The notes under the pieces were generated by a model. It was not told where the DNA came from. It saw only the letters and a program-made list of their open reading frames with translations, and searched no databases. 64,000 nucleotides of DNA from contig NC_036459.1 in NCBI RefSeq assembly GCF_002775205.1, positions 19,638,312-19,702,311 of the forward strand, given 5' to 3'. This DNA is from Xiphophorus maculatus. Its lineage: Eukaryota; Chordata; Actinopteri; Cyprinodontiformes; Poeciliidae. Shown here in pieces: positions 13,901 to 23,588 of the stretch. The stretch's first letter is position 1, and each line of letters opens with the position of its first letter. Made by a program: the position numbers and the translations under genes.

Positions 13901-16900
13901 CTGTTTGGACTTTTCAACCCATAAAAATCAAGGCTGCCACTTTGCAAGAAAAGCAGCAAAGAAGGATGGTCTCCATGTTTCTTTTCCAACAGGCTGACTT
14001 ACCAGCATCAGGTTTGCTAAGATCGTAGATGCGCAGAAGCTTATCATTTCCTCCAGTCAGCAGACAATTGCTATCCTGAAGAAAAGAGGCAGGTCATTTA
14101 ATGGACAAAGCAGTTTACCTCAGGTCTGTCACATGCAAGTAAAACAGAGGACTGTTTGACAAAAGTAGAATTAAGAAATCCAGGATAAGAGACAAAGCCA
14201 GGCTTCACATAGCATCAGTTCATCCTGACTATCAGTTTCATAAAGATTAAACCAGGCTGAGGAGGTGCAGCTATGTGGAGCCCAAGTAAACCTCGCTGCA
14301 GCAAACAGAACGGGACGGAGACGGACCATTGTCAGTCTTATACCTTGCATGGAAATGGGACCATTGGACTCAGGAAATGAATTTCCTATATTACTCTTGG
14401 CCTCCCGTTTTAATTTTCTCTTGAAATTTGTGATATATCGTCATCTTTAGTAATGAGTTTCACTCTCACCATGTATTTGAACTTCTCTCTTTTATTTACT
14501 TCAGCGCAGCTCACGGTTTTTAACAAATCCCACAACTTTCTGGGTACTTCTAAATCTGCTTCTAAGTCGCATCTTTTCGGACCCCCACACTCTAAAGGTG
14601 TGGGGGTGGTAACACAACTAATATAATTACATTATTAAATCAGAACACCACCAAGGTGATTTATTATTTTTAAGCTTTCCTATAACAGATTTTATCTCTT
14701 CTTCGGTAATTGTCCCCACTAATGATTTAGCCTCCTCCTCGTCAAGTTTATTAAGATTAATTCGTTGCAAAAATTGCCTAATTTTATTTAATTTGTTAGG
14801 TTTAGTCTCCGAATTATATAGTTGTCTATAGTATTTTGAAAATGCATTTGCGATTTCTTTGGGATGAGATACTAGTTTTTTGGATACTGGGCACGTAATT
14901 TTTTGAACGGTTCGACTTGCCTGCAATTTTCTTAGTTGAAATGCTAATAGTCTACTTGCTTTATTTCCCTGCTCATAGTATTTTTGGTTTGTGAAACGTA
15001 AAGCGCCCTCTGCTTTATAAGTTAGTAACTCATTCAAATCTTGTCTACATTTTCTAAGTTCCTGTAATACATTATCTTCATTTGTTCTTTTATGTTTAGT
15101 CTCAAGTTTCTTAATCTGTTCTTGTAAGTTTTCTTGTTTTTTCTCACGTTCCTTTTTAACTTTTGAAGAGAATGAAATAATTTTACCCCTCAAGTATGCT
15201 TTGGCTGTGTCCCATAGAATAGATGGTGAAATCTCGTCCTTATCATTAATATCTAAAAAGAACTTTAATTCGTCTTTTATATATCAGATTGTCTCCGGAT
15301 TATTTAAGAGTGATACATTCAATCTCCATAACTTAAAAGGTTTCTCCAGGTCAACATTTAAAGACATTATCACAGGTCCATGATCTCAGATAGTTTGAGG
15401 TTCAATATGACAGTCCACCACTCTGTGAGTTGCTTGTTTGGGAACGCAAAAGAAGTCTATTTCTTCAACAGACTAATGAAATCGATCACAGATTCACTGA
15501 TGCTATGCCGATGCTAGATAAACTGCGTACGCCACACCTCACACCAAACATCTTTAGATGGAAGATTATGAGGAACTGAAGCACATCATACTAAAGAAAG
15601 GAATGCTGCTACAATAGCAGATTGATTAAATGTGTAATTAGACCGAAATATACATTTCCAAACATTAAAAAACGTCATAATAATATCTGTCATTTCTAAC
15701 ATTAAAGTAAACAGCTTTAATGTTATAAATGAACAGTGGAAGTCAATATTATCACATATGTGAATCTGACAGTGGATTCATTCATGTTAATCTTTTTTGT
15801 TCCACGTGTTATAATTATGTGGAACAACCATGACAACAGGTCAAAATTAAATATGAGAACTTTTTGCAGTATCTGGGAAGTATATGGATAAAATGTTGAC
15901 TACAATGTGCAAATTATTTGTACTAGTAACTTAGAAAGTATCTACCTATAAAGCCTTTAATTAGTTTTACCTATAGTCAACTTCCTGTTTGAGTTGTGAT
16001 CAATGCTTTTGTTTTAAAGGGACAATTTCTTGTTTAACTAACACAAACGCAGCTTAGCAACAATCAAAAGACAGAGGTTGTAATGGATCTTATAGCAACA
16101 GCCCCCTTGACAGAGACAAAATATATATTTATGATGTAGATAGGTAGCTTTTTAAAAATATTCTGGCAAGATGTATTCAGGGGTCCTGGAGAGGAGGGTC
16201 CGTCGGATAGTCGAACCTCGGATTCAGGAAGAGCAGTGTGGTTTTCGTCCTGGTCGTGGAACACTGGACCAGCTCTACACCCTCGGCAGGGTCCTGGAGG
16301 GAGCATGGGAGTTTGCCTAACCAGTCTACATGTGTTTTACATGTGGACTTGGAGAAGGCGTTCGACCGTGTCCCTCGGGGAGCACTTAGGGGGGTTCTCC
16401 GGGAGTATGGGGTACCGGGCCCTTTGATACGGGCTGTCAGGTCCCTGTATGACCGGTGTCAGAGTCTGGTCCGCATTGCCGGCAGTAAGTGGGGCTCGTT
16501 TCCAGTGAGAGTTGGACTCTGCCAGGGCTGCCCTTTGTCACCGATTCTGTTCATCACTTTCATGGACGGAATTTCTAGGCGCAGCCAAGGTGTTGAGGGG
16601 ATCCGATTTGGTGGCCTTAGGATCTCATCTCTGCTTTTTGCAGATGATGTGGTCCTTCTGGCTTCATCGGGTCGTGATCTGCAGCTCTCGCTGGAGCGGT
16701 TCGCAGCCGAGTGTGAAGCGGCCGGGATGAGGATGAGTGCCTCCAAATCCGAGGCCATGGTCTTGAGCCGGAAAAGGGTAGAGTGCCTTCTCCGGGTCAG
16801 GGGGGGTGTCCTGCCCCAAGTGGAGGAGTTCAAGTATCTCAGGATCTTGTTCACGAATGGGGGAAGAAGGGAGCGGGAGATCGACAGGCAGATTGGCGCA

Positions 16901-19900
16901 GCGTCTGCCGTCAAGCGGGCGCTGGATGGATGGATGGATGGATGGATGGATGGATGATTTAAAATGTGCATGGGTTTAATTATATGCCAAAAATAAAGTT
17001 AATTAAGTTGTGAATGTTATTTTAAGTTAAGGGTTTATAATCAGTGTGACTGTTGACCGAACAGGTAAGGCTCCAGGATTAATTAAGCTTGCCTGTTAGC
17101 TTGGTCCAGAGCAGGCTAGCTGCCATCGGAATCGAAGCTTAATTAAGCCAGGAGATCCAGAAAATCCTGGCTTAATCAGCTATCCTGGTTTTGTCAAACA
17201 GTCCTCTGGTGAGCAGTGGGTGGCAGAAAATTGTCACGGAAAAATAAGACATTATCCCTTAGAAAACATTACATGGCCTTAGATCAGTGGTTCTTAACCT
17301 GGGTTCGATCGAACCCCAGGGGTTCGATGAGTCGGTCTCAGGGGTTCGGCGGAGCCTCTGCCGCGGAGGTAAAGACACACTTCTGTAAAGTCGTGATGAC
17401 ACGCCCCGCTTGGCCGTCACTTGCTGCAGAGGATCATGTTGCATTGCTCGGCCAATCAGTGCTGCGGGGAATTTAGTGCGCGCAGTATCAGCGGCTGTCG
17501 TAGTTGTACGTCGTGTGGTTTCTTTCTTAATATTTTAATCCATACTAAATATGTCGAGCAAAAAAAGAAGAAAATGAACAGACTTTGCTCTGAAGATGCA
17601 GTTGCTAAGGTGAAGCCACGCCTCTCTGAACTGGTCTCCCAAAAACAACAACAGAAGTCACACTGATTTGCAGGTATGTAATTTGCGCAATACTTTATTC
17701 TGGCCCCAAAAAAGTATTTTGTGGATTCAAAATGACAAAAAACAAATTTAATTTAAAATAAGAAAAAAATTTAATTCTGTGAAAAAAATCCAAATTTATT
17801 TTTAATTAGTAAAATAGTAAAAAAATATTTTTGGGGTCTGAAATTCTTTTATGGGGCCAAAATATTTTTTGGGGCCCAGAATAAAGTAATACTGTAACTT
17901 GCTGTGAGTTCATGGTTTTGTTCTTTGAGCAAGGTGAGGTTCATGCATGGCTCATTTTGTGCACCAGCAAAAAAAACATATACCTATGTCTTGAATTTGG
18001 AAAAAAAAATTATTTTATTTATCACTAAAGAAGGGTTCGGGGAATGCGCATATGAAACCGATGGGTTCGGTACCTCAAAAAAGGTTAAGAACCACTACCT
18101 TAGATAGACTACAATACTAATGATGAATGCACCTTTCAACGATTACAGGAAGTCAATGCTGTTTGAAGAGAAATTTTAAAGAAATAAAGAGTGGGTTAAC
18201 CATTATGCACAATATTTGCATAATACTCTGAAAACATACTATAGGTGTATTTGCAACCATACAGCCCTTGACCCATGCAGGTTTTGTTTTAAAGTCTGTA
18301 TAAAAGCAATCACGGCTATATTGCAGGTTGCAGTAAAATGACAGAGGTAAGAACACACAGATACAAAACTGAACAAACCTGAGTAAAGCTGACAGACTTG
18401 ACAATGTGTTTGTGTGCCAGTGAGAGGACCTCGTCTCCGCTTACAGCATCCCAAACCTTCCTGCAAAACCACAGAGGAAGTGGCCAGGTGCCAAGATTCA
18501 CTTCAAAATAAAACTCATCTATGTGTCAAAGCAGCATCTGGTCAGAGATTTCAAAGAAACTTTGAAACAGAAGGAAGCGTGGGGTGAAACCTGATGCAGT
18601 GGTGGAGCTACACACAACTCATTTGTCTCTGTGTGATTTTCAACACTGAGCCTTTTTTTAAACACACATTGCAACCACAAAGCCTTCCTGGGTAAATGTC
18701 TCCACAGCATGATGCTGCCACCACAATGTACAACTGCGAAGAAAATTTGAATTCCATTTTAGTCTAATCAACAAATTTTGCTGTTTCCTTGTAGGAAACA
18801 CAAGCTTTGGAAACTGCAAATAGGACTTTTAAAGACTGGATCTGTGGAGAGCGTTTTACAGATTTTCCCACCAGAGGAATTATCTCTGCACTTCCTCCAG
18901 TTGTCGCCTTTGCCTGCTCTTCTGATGTGCATTATTACTTTTATTTTTTTTTTTCATGTATGCCCTCAAAAAAAAGAACAAAAAAAACAGGACTGTCCAA
19001 ATAAAAAATTTTCATTTGAGAAATTTTACCTGTACAAAAAAACCTAAGTATTGAGCATTTTCCTCATGTATTATAAGCCTGGTGGGCTACCAGGCTTTAC
19101 TTCACCCCCACCAGGCTAAGCATCATTTATTTTATACACCAGGAACAGTGACGGTAAAGACAGATTAAGCTAGATCTACAGTAGATGCATTGAAGAGAGA
19201 ACTGTCCCTACACCTGCCTGTTGGCTTCACATGATATTAAAGTTATTACACCTGCTCATGCACCTCTGAATTTTTGTGACTTTGAGCATTTTTAACACAA
19301 CATGGTGGGCTGCTGGTGGACTGCCCCAACGCTTCTACCACCAGGCTTATTAGGTTTTCTGGGGAAAACACCACTATTTAATTCATTTTATGGTGGAGTA
19401 AAACAGAAATATGGTTTGTCCACATTCTGAGAATGTCCTTCTTTACTGACATCTACCTCAAAATGTCACTCTAGCAGTTTAGTTGGTTTGATAAATGCAC
19501 CAACCAACAATTTTTTGTGAGTAATCAGCAGGTCCATCACTCTTTTAGTCCAGGAAAGAATTATGTTGAACCTGGCCAGCTAGTGTCAAGACCACATGTT
19601 TTGAAAATCTTTGAAGACTTCAAAAGTTGTGAAAAGTGTGTCCAGCTTTAACTCCAGCTGACTCATAAACCCCAACAACAAACATTTTAGAAGTGCCTCA
19701 AAAATCTCTCTTTGAACAGAAAAACCAAAACAAGCACAGAGAGTCAGCTACACACAACTCAGCTACTTTGTTGAATCCAGGCAATAAAGGATTCCCCTAC
19801 TCACGCTGTAAAGTCAGCAGCAGCAGTGGCTGCCTTGGTGGCGTCTGTGTTCAGAGTGGCTCCCCAGACAGCACCTTTGTGACCCAGAAACGTTCCGATC

Positions 19901-21659
19901 CAGTCCCCTGTGTCTCCCTGGCGCAACATGGGCTTGCCATCTGCCAATGAGAAAAAATAAACAAGAAATGGGTTGAAAGACAGAATTATTAATCAATAGT
20001 CTTGAGCTGAACCTTAATTGGTTAGTATTCTTAGATCTTAACCAACTCAGTGAACTCCTGCTAGTTCACTAAGTAGCAGAAATTCATAATTATTCCTATA
20101 CAGTTTGATTCAGTTATAAGCTTGACAAAATAAACAATTAATCACATAATAAATCAAAGTGAGCGCAACAATTTCTATGTTGATTAATATTTTTGAAGGG
20201 CAATTCTGTTTATAGAGAGATAATACATTTTATTTATGGTTTCAGTTGTATGTGTTTTTCATTTCCTTTTTATTTATTGTTATTGTTTGTTGTTTGTATT
20301 TTGGATATTTCAAATATCTTCCAGTTCTAGAGTCAAGTGTTCCTTAAAATTATTACTGGTTTTTGAGGGAGAAACCTTGCATTTTCAATATATTTAAAAT
20401 ATATATCGTCCAGCAAAATGTGTTATTGTGATAGACCTATTCATTTCAGTTTATCTATATAACACCAACTCACAAGGCACTAAAAAAAAGCATATCAATT
20501 CATTCACTCACATAAATGCATACATGAAAATACACTGAACAACCCCAGATGATCAAGGTCAACCTTGTTACGACATGGCAGAAAAGCTTCTCTTCACTAA
20601 GTTCAAGTCTAGTTTAATTCTTCAGAAGAAAAAATGGCTTGAATGTCTCAAGCTGAACATGAGCTATTAAGCAATGTTAAAACATTTATATTAATAATTT
20701 GGATTTTACTTCATAATTTTATATATTTATTTTATCTTGAGATGTGTTTAAATTTAAATTTAAGCTTGTTGAACCACTAACCAATTTTGTAGTAAGTTAC
20801 CTGTTTTAATTCTGCTTCAAATAAAGAACTTTGTTTATTAGACAACAAATAAATAGCTCATTATTTACAAGTCAACATTACCTTTAAACATAGACTAAAA
20901 TCCTGTAAAACTGTTGTTTAGGGGATTTTTGAGTTTGTTTTTAAGTTAATCTAGAGCCCTGCAAATATTTATTTAATGGAATAAAATAATCATTCACAAA
21001 TTAGACTTGCTGAATCTCCAGGGGTTTTATAATTCTGTCTCATAGGTACACATAGGTGGACCTATGATGAAAATTACAGCCCTCTCCCTTCTTTTTGCAT
21101 GGAGGAAAACTTTAAAAAATACGGTGATGTATCAAATACTTATTTTTACTCCTGTATATCAGATTCTGAAGGGAATGTTGCGTTAATCAGTCGGAAAGTT
21201 CAACCATTTCCTGAATCTGAATCAGTAGTTAACAGGTAGAGGGAAAAGGCAAAGCAAAGGGTAGAGATAACTCTTGGAAACGGGATACAGCCTTAAACTG
21301 TTAGCAAAAATAGCCAAACCACAAACTTAGAAGTTTTATTTGAATCTTTGTAACAGCAGGTTTAGGTTAATTTAATCAAACTACAAAACATGAATTTTAG
21401 AAATACAAAACTGCAATTTGAATAAATGCAATTTTAAAAAAAAAAAGGATTGTTGTGAGGCACGCAGCATACTCTGTCATCAAGCTTGATTTTAGTCATC
21501 AGATATGATAACAGCTTAATAAACAGGATCTTTTAAACAAGCCTCACCTTTGCAGGCGCTGATGAGAAAGTATCCATAGGGAGTAATTCCACTGAAGGCC
21601 AGGTCAACCACAGGCCGGGTGTGCCCGGAGCAGGTAAGAGGCGTCTGTCTCATTGCCAT
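4940..21659 (-). CDS. strap: Serine/threonine kinase receptor-associated protein (STRAP/UNRIP), 9 coding exons
   Basis: Seven-bladed WD40 protein that binds TGF-beta receptors and Smad7 and belongs to the cytoplasmic SMN/UNRIP complex in snRNP assembly (family knowledge). Minus-strand coding exons: 21659-21548, 19940-19805, 18460-18379, 14075-14003, 12065-11966, 11814-11677, 8958-8822, 6369-6220, 5001-4940. All have GT/AG borders; lengths sum to 990 nt, giving 329 residues plus stop. The start reads [20 protein letters not shown], as in human STRAP. WD repeats are visible around [53 protein letters not shown] and [20 protein letters not shown]. Exon 8 ends in [11 protein letters not shown] and joins in frame to the last exon, which ends [15 protein letters not shown]. 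The tail is about 21 residues shorter than the 350-residue human protein. Introns hold most of the local repeats. Confidence 0.95.
5060..5330. repeat. Unclassified ~280-bp dispersed repeat, copy 1
   Basis: Lies in the last strap intron. It begins with CATTATAAACATGGTGGGCC, has an AT-rich middle with ATAATGCATAACTATCAAGT, and ends with GTTTTCTGGGGAAACCCTGC. Diverged copies at 11325 and 19066 share the same ends. No open frame or tRNA-like head is visible, so I cannot assign it to a class. Confidence 0.6.
5618..5700 (+). mobile_element. tRNA-derived SINE head fragment
   Basis: Contains an A-box-like TGGCTCAGTGGGTAGAGCAG and a degraded B-box region (CCTCGGTTCATTC), with no recognisable body. 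It differs from the SINEs at 2771 and 13287, so it may be another tRNA-derived family. Confidence 0.5.
6535..6790 (+). mobile_element. CR1/L2-like LINE fragment, ORF2 C terminus
   Basis: Translation gives [20 protein letters not shown] followed by a frame-slipped [14 protein letters not shown]. This is the C-terminal signature of fish CR1/L2 polyproteins, corresponding to the Y-PSR-LRSS then FS-YAP-WN pattern. It lies in strap intron 7, just upstream of exon 8. Only the last few hundred bases remain and the frame is broken. Confidence 0.5.
6879..8367. mobile_element. Non-autonomous hAT transposon with perfect 8-bp TSD
   Basis: Terminal inverted repeats CAGGGCCGGCCCAAG (left) and CTTGGGCCGGCTCTG (right) bound a 1,489-bp element in strap intron 7. 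The same 8 bp, GATATTAT, lies directly outside both ends (6871-6878 and 8368-8375), the length expected of hAT transposases. Subterminal GGGCCCC clusters are present at both ends. No transposase frame is visible. The stretch 7848-8175 (GGGCTGCACCGATT...) looks like a second DNA transposon inserted inside it. Confidence 0.85.
10100..10330. mobile_element. Possible DNA-transposon fragment
   Basis: Begins GGGTGACCAAACGTCCGTAT and repeats the CCCGGGAC/GTCCCGGG word. This resembles the ends of fish hAT-type elements, and a diverged copy starts near 53756. I found no convincing partner end or target-site duplication. Confidence 0.35.
11325..11600. repeat. Unclassified ~280-bp dispersed repeat, copy 2
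   Basis: Starts TATTATAAGACTGGCGGG and ends GTTTTCTGGGGGAAACCTTG. The middle (AATAACACATAATTATCAAG) aligns with copy 1 at 5060. It lies downstream of strap exon 6 in intron 6. Confidence 0.6.
12290..12640 (+). mobile_element. L2/Rex1-like LINE RT fragment
   Basis: Reads [16 protein letters not shown], then after small shifts [20 protein letters not shown]. These match the conserved RT segment of fish L2/Rex1 elements (YRPVALTS, then the QFAY region and DAI-LLH). It is a short, stop-interrupted piece in strap intron 4. Confidence 0.6.
13287..13491 (+). mobile_element. tRNA-derived SINE, copy 2, with perfect TSD
   Basis: The insertion has an A-box-like TGGCGTAGGGGTTAGCGC, a B box GGTTCAACTCCCGG, the same body as copy 1 (TTTGCCGCATGTCTTCC) and a poly-A tail. 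The 14-bp sequence AAAAGCTTGCAATC flanks it at 13273-13286 and again at 13492-13505. The exact duplication argues for a fairly recent LINE-mediated insertion into strap intron 4. Confidence 0.85.
14627..15480 (-). mobile_element. L1-like LINE ORF2 fragment (EN-RT linker)
   Basis: The longest minus frame (15193-14627, 188 codons) is rich in Lys/Glu coiled-coil sequence, then reads [20 protein letters not shown] and [19 protein letters not shown]. The last is the KA-GPD/KSPG block that starts the RT domain of L1-type ORF2. Upstream (15390-15200) another frame continues toward the endonuclease end. The fragment stops just before the RT palm. It lies in strap intron 3. Confidence 0.7.
16165..16957 (+). 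mobile_element. RTE/Rex-like LINE RT fragment
   Basis: The frame at 16238-16957 contains RT blocks: [26 protein letters not shown] and [13 protein letters not shown] (catalytic ADD), then [16 protein letters not shown] and FKYL. An upstream frame reads [19 protein letters not shown], so one frameshift breaks it. The 3' end collapses into a (GATG)n run at about 16924-16957. Endonuclease and C-terminal parts of what looks like the same family lie at 60430-61180 and 57440-57595. The clade name is tentative. Confidence 0.75.
16922..16957. repeat. (GATG)n microsatellite
   Basis: A run of GATG units at the truncated 3' end of the LINE fragment. Such tails are common where fish LINEs terminate. Confidence 0.85.
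17285..18097. mobile_element. Internally deleted hAT transposon with 8-bp TSD
   Basis: Inverted ends CAGTGGTTCTTAACC and GGTTAAGAACCACTA bound an 813-bp element in strap intron 3. CCTTAGAT flanks both sides (17277-17284 and 18098-18105). Inside, an ATG-initiated MSSKKRRK at 17551 is followed in another frame by [18 protein letters not shown] and a stop. These resemble the first and last residues of Buster/ZBED5-type hAT transposases, so the whole catalytic body seems deleted. Confidence 0.85.
18585..18750 (-). mobile_element. Tc1/mariner-like fragment
   Basis: CTCCACAGCATGATGCTGCCA on the plus strand is the complement of the GGCAGCATCATGCTGTGG box conserved in fish Tc1 transposase genes. GGGTGAAACCTGATG nearby is also reminiscent. 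It is a short remnant without terminal repeats. Confidence 0.45.
19066..19375. repeat. Unclassified ~300-bp dispersed repeat, copy 3
   Basis: Has the family ends TATTATAAGCCTGGTGGG and GGTTTTCTGGGGAAAAC, with extra CCACCAGGCT palindrome arms near both ends. The interior differs from copies 1 and 2. It lies in strap intron 2. Confidence 0.5.
20000..21540. other. strap intron 1, no feature recognised
   Basis: AT-rich intronic sequence between strap exons 1 and 2. I see no exon, RNA gene or mobile-element end that I could defend. Confidence 0.4.
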
Positions 21660-22020
21660 GGTCTTCCAGCTGACACAAGAAAGCTCGCTCAAGGGAAGGA
21701 AACGTTAAGATATGGCTAACTAGCAAGCTAGCGAGATGGATAGAAAAATGGGCGAGCAGAAACACAAAACTACAAAAAAGCGAATGATTCGTTGGTAATT
21801 TTCTGCTGACAGCTGCTTAAAGCCAAACTATAAATAGTTAAGGATTAAGGATTAATCAATGTAAATGTCCCAGCAAAAGAATGACTGCCGTGCTAATAGC
21901 TACAACATTGCAACTAACTAGCAACGTGCAACACGGATACACTGCCGTAGCGATGAAATAGCCCGGTGTGCCTCGTCAGAACACTGCAGGGTTAACACTT
22001 CCTTCCGGTAACATGTTTTT
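21660..22020 (-). promoter_or_regulatory. strap: strap 5' UTR and promoter region (inferred)
   Basis: The stretch lies directly upstream of the strap ATG on the minus strand. No TATA box is placed convincingly and the transcription start is not visible. The call is positional only. Confidence 0.35.
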
Positions 22021-23236
22021 CAAATTAAATCTGTCGTGAATGATACTGTCAACAATTTCCTATCACTCACTTCTGATGGTTTTCAGCGAGTTTAACCAGT
22101 TAAATACATTAAAATGAACTGAAATTAGTCGGTTGAATCAGATTGCTTTTGAAAAATCACATGTGAAATGTCATTTAAAAAAAGGATGTGTTTTACTGTT
22201 TTCTTAGTTAAAAAAAACAACGCAATGTATTAACTCATTTTCGTTTACATAGCTTCAGACTTAGTCATAACGAAAGTGTTTTACTTTGATAGTCGGTCGA
22301 ACCGGAAATATGCTTTTATTTTCAAATATGCTAATTATGGGGGTCGCTGGGTTGAACAATAATAATGAGTTGATAAAAGAGCAAAATCAAAATCAAAACA
22401 TGTTTTGAATTGAAACAATATAATATGCTAGGGTGCTATAGAGCAAACATTAATAGATTTAGAAAATAAAAAAAATAAAAAATAAAGAAAAGTAAGTACA
22501 CCTATCAATTATTTTATTGGCTTTACTATTTCTGGATCTTAAAGTGTTGTAATATATTGTTTGAATAAATCTTTAAAGATTTAGAAGGAAGGTTTGTTAT
22601 ATAAAAAGTTTTTATTCATGCATATGATATTTTGCAATGAATGAATTTAGCTTGTTAGTATGATAAGAGAAGAATCCAAACAACATACTTGTATAAGTGA
22701 GGGGATAGTTGGCGAGAATGTTTTGTGAAATAAATGTGCAAATGTCTTTCCAGAAAATACATGAGACGGGACCAGAATAAATGTCAGATCTTCTTCATAA
22801 AGTTGGCAGAATAAGCAGTTTGTGTCAATGTCCTTTGATTATCAATACATTCTGACTGAGAATGCATCCTGGAGGAAGGGGGACAGTTCTTCTGCAAAGG
22901 CGATGTGATACGACGAAGTTAGGCCATCAACTCCTCAAGATTAGAGGAGCTTTAGGTGGCAGAGAACGAAGATTTCAGCAGGAAATAAACGACTATTTGC
23001 ATATATTCCGTGTCGTAATCTGGCCACAAGATGTCGCCAAAGTTCCTTTTATGACAATTTGAGCCTGAAAAATTTCTGCTCAATATTTTACTGAAACTGT
23101 AAATATTTGAAATTAAGCACGTGCTTAATTCGAAATATATTATGTTGAGAATGTGTATATATAAAGAGGAATGTTTAAGTTTATCTCCTTTAGATGTCTC
23201 TCCCAAGGGAAATTGAAGGATTTCTCAAACTTGCTT
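22021..23236. other. strap-tmpo intergenic stretch
   Basis: The two genes are divergent, with about 1.9 kb between their start codons. The sequence is AT-rich, and I recognise no exon or complete mobile element. Confidence 0.35.

Positions 23237-23317
<81 letters not shown>
23237..23317. repeat. (GA)n microsatellite upstream of tmpo
   Basis: An essentially pure GA tract of about 75-80 bp begins near 23237, some 270 bp before the tmpo start codon. It produces long artificial frames of alternating Arg/Glu and Leu/Ser, which are not genes. Confidence 0.95.
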
Positions 23318-23318
<1 letters not shown>

Positions 23319-23399
23319 ATACTACTCTGATTTCAGAAACAATTAAAACCAGCCATTTGGTCACCAGGGGAAAAGAATAGGAGGTTATGTTATGATGAC

Positions 23400-23588
23400 G
23401 TGTGATGTGAGTTTTATTTTGAAAAGTAAGATCAGAAGGGGGCGTGGTTTACGTTCTCCAGCCTAGAGCTATGGCACTGGAGCCTCCAGGTTGCAGCCGT
23501 ACGCGTCTTGGTTGCTCTGCTTTCGGTACCGTCGCTAAGCTAATTTACCCAGGCTCTGTGGCTCCTCTGCCTTCATCTTAAGTTCGAC
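23400..23588 (+). promoter_or_regulatory. tmpo: tmpo core promoter / 5' UTR (inferred)
   Basis: A GC-richer block with GGGGGCGTGGTTTACG, a GC/CACCC-box-like motif near 23438, directly upstream of the tmpo ATG. No TATA box is evident, as is usual for housekeeping genes. The exact start site is not visible. Confidence 0.4.

Noticed and set aside
14627..15193. Coiled-coil host protein of 188 codons
   Set aside because: It matches the L1 linker and ends in the KNNKSPW start of an RT domain.
16459..16971. 170-codon minus-strand gene
   Set aside because: It is the antisense shadow of the LINE RT, and its HPSIHPS part comes from the GATG microsatellite.
23140..23380. Arg/Glu- or Leu/Ser-repeat protein
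   Set aside because: The open frames on both strands are produced by the GA microsatellite.
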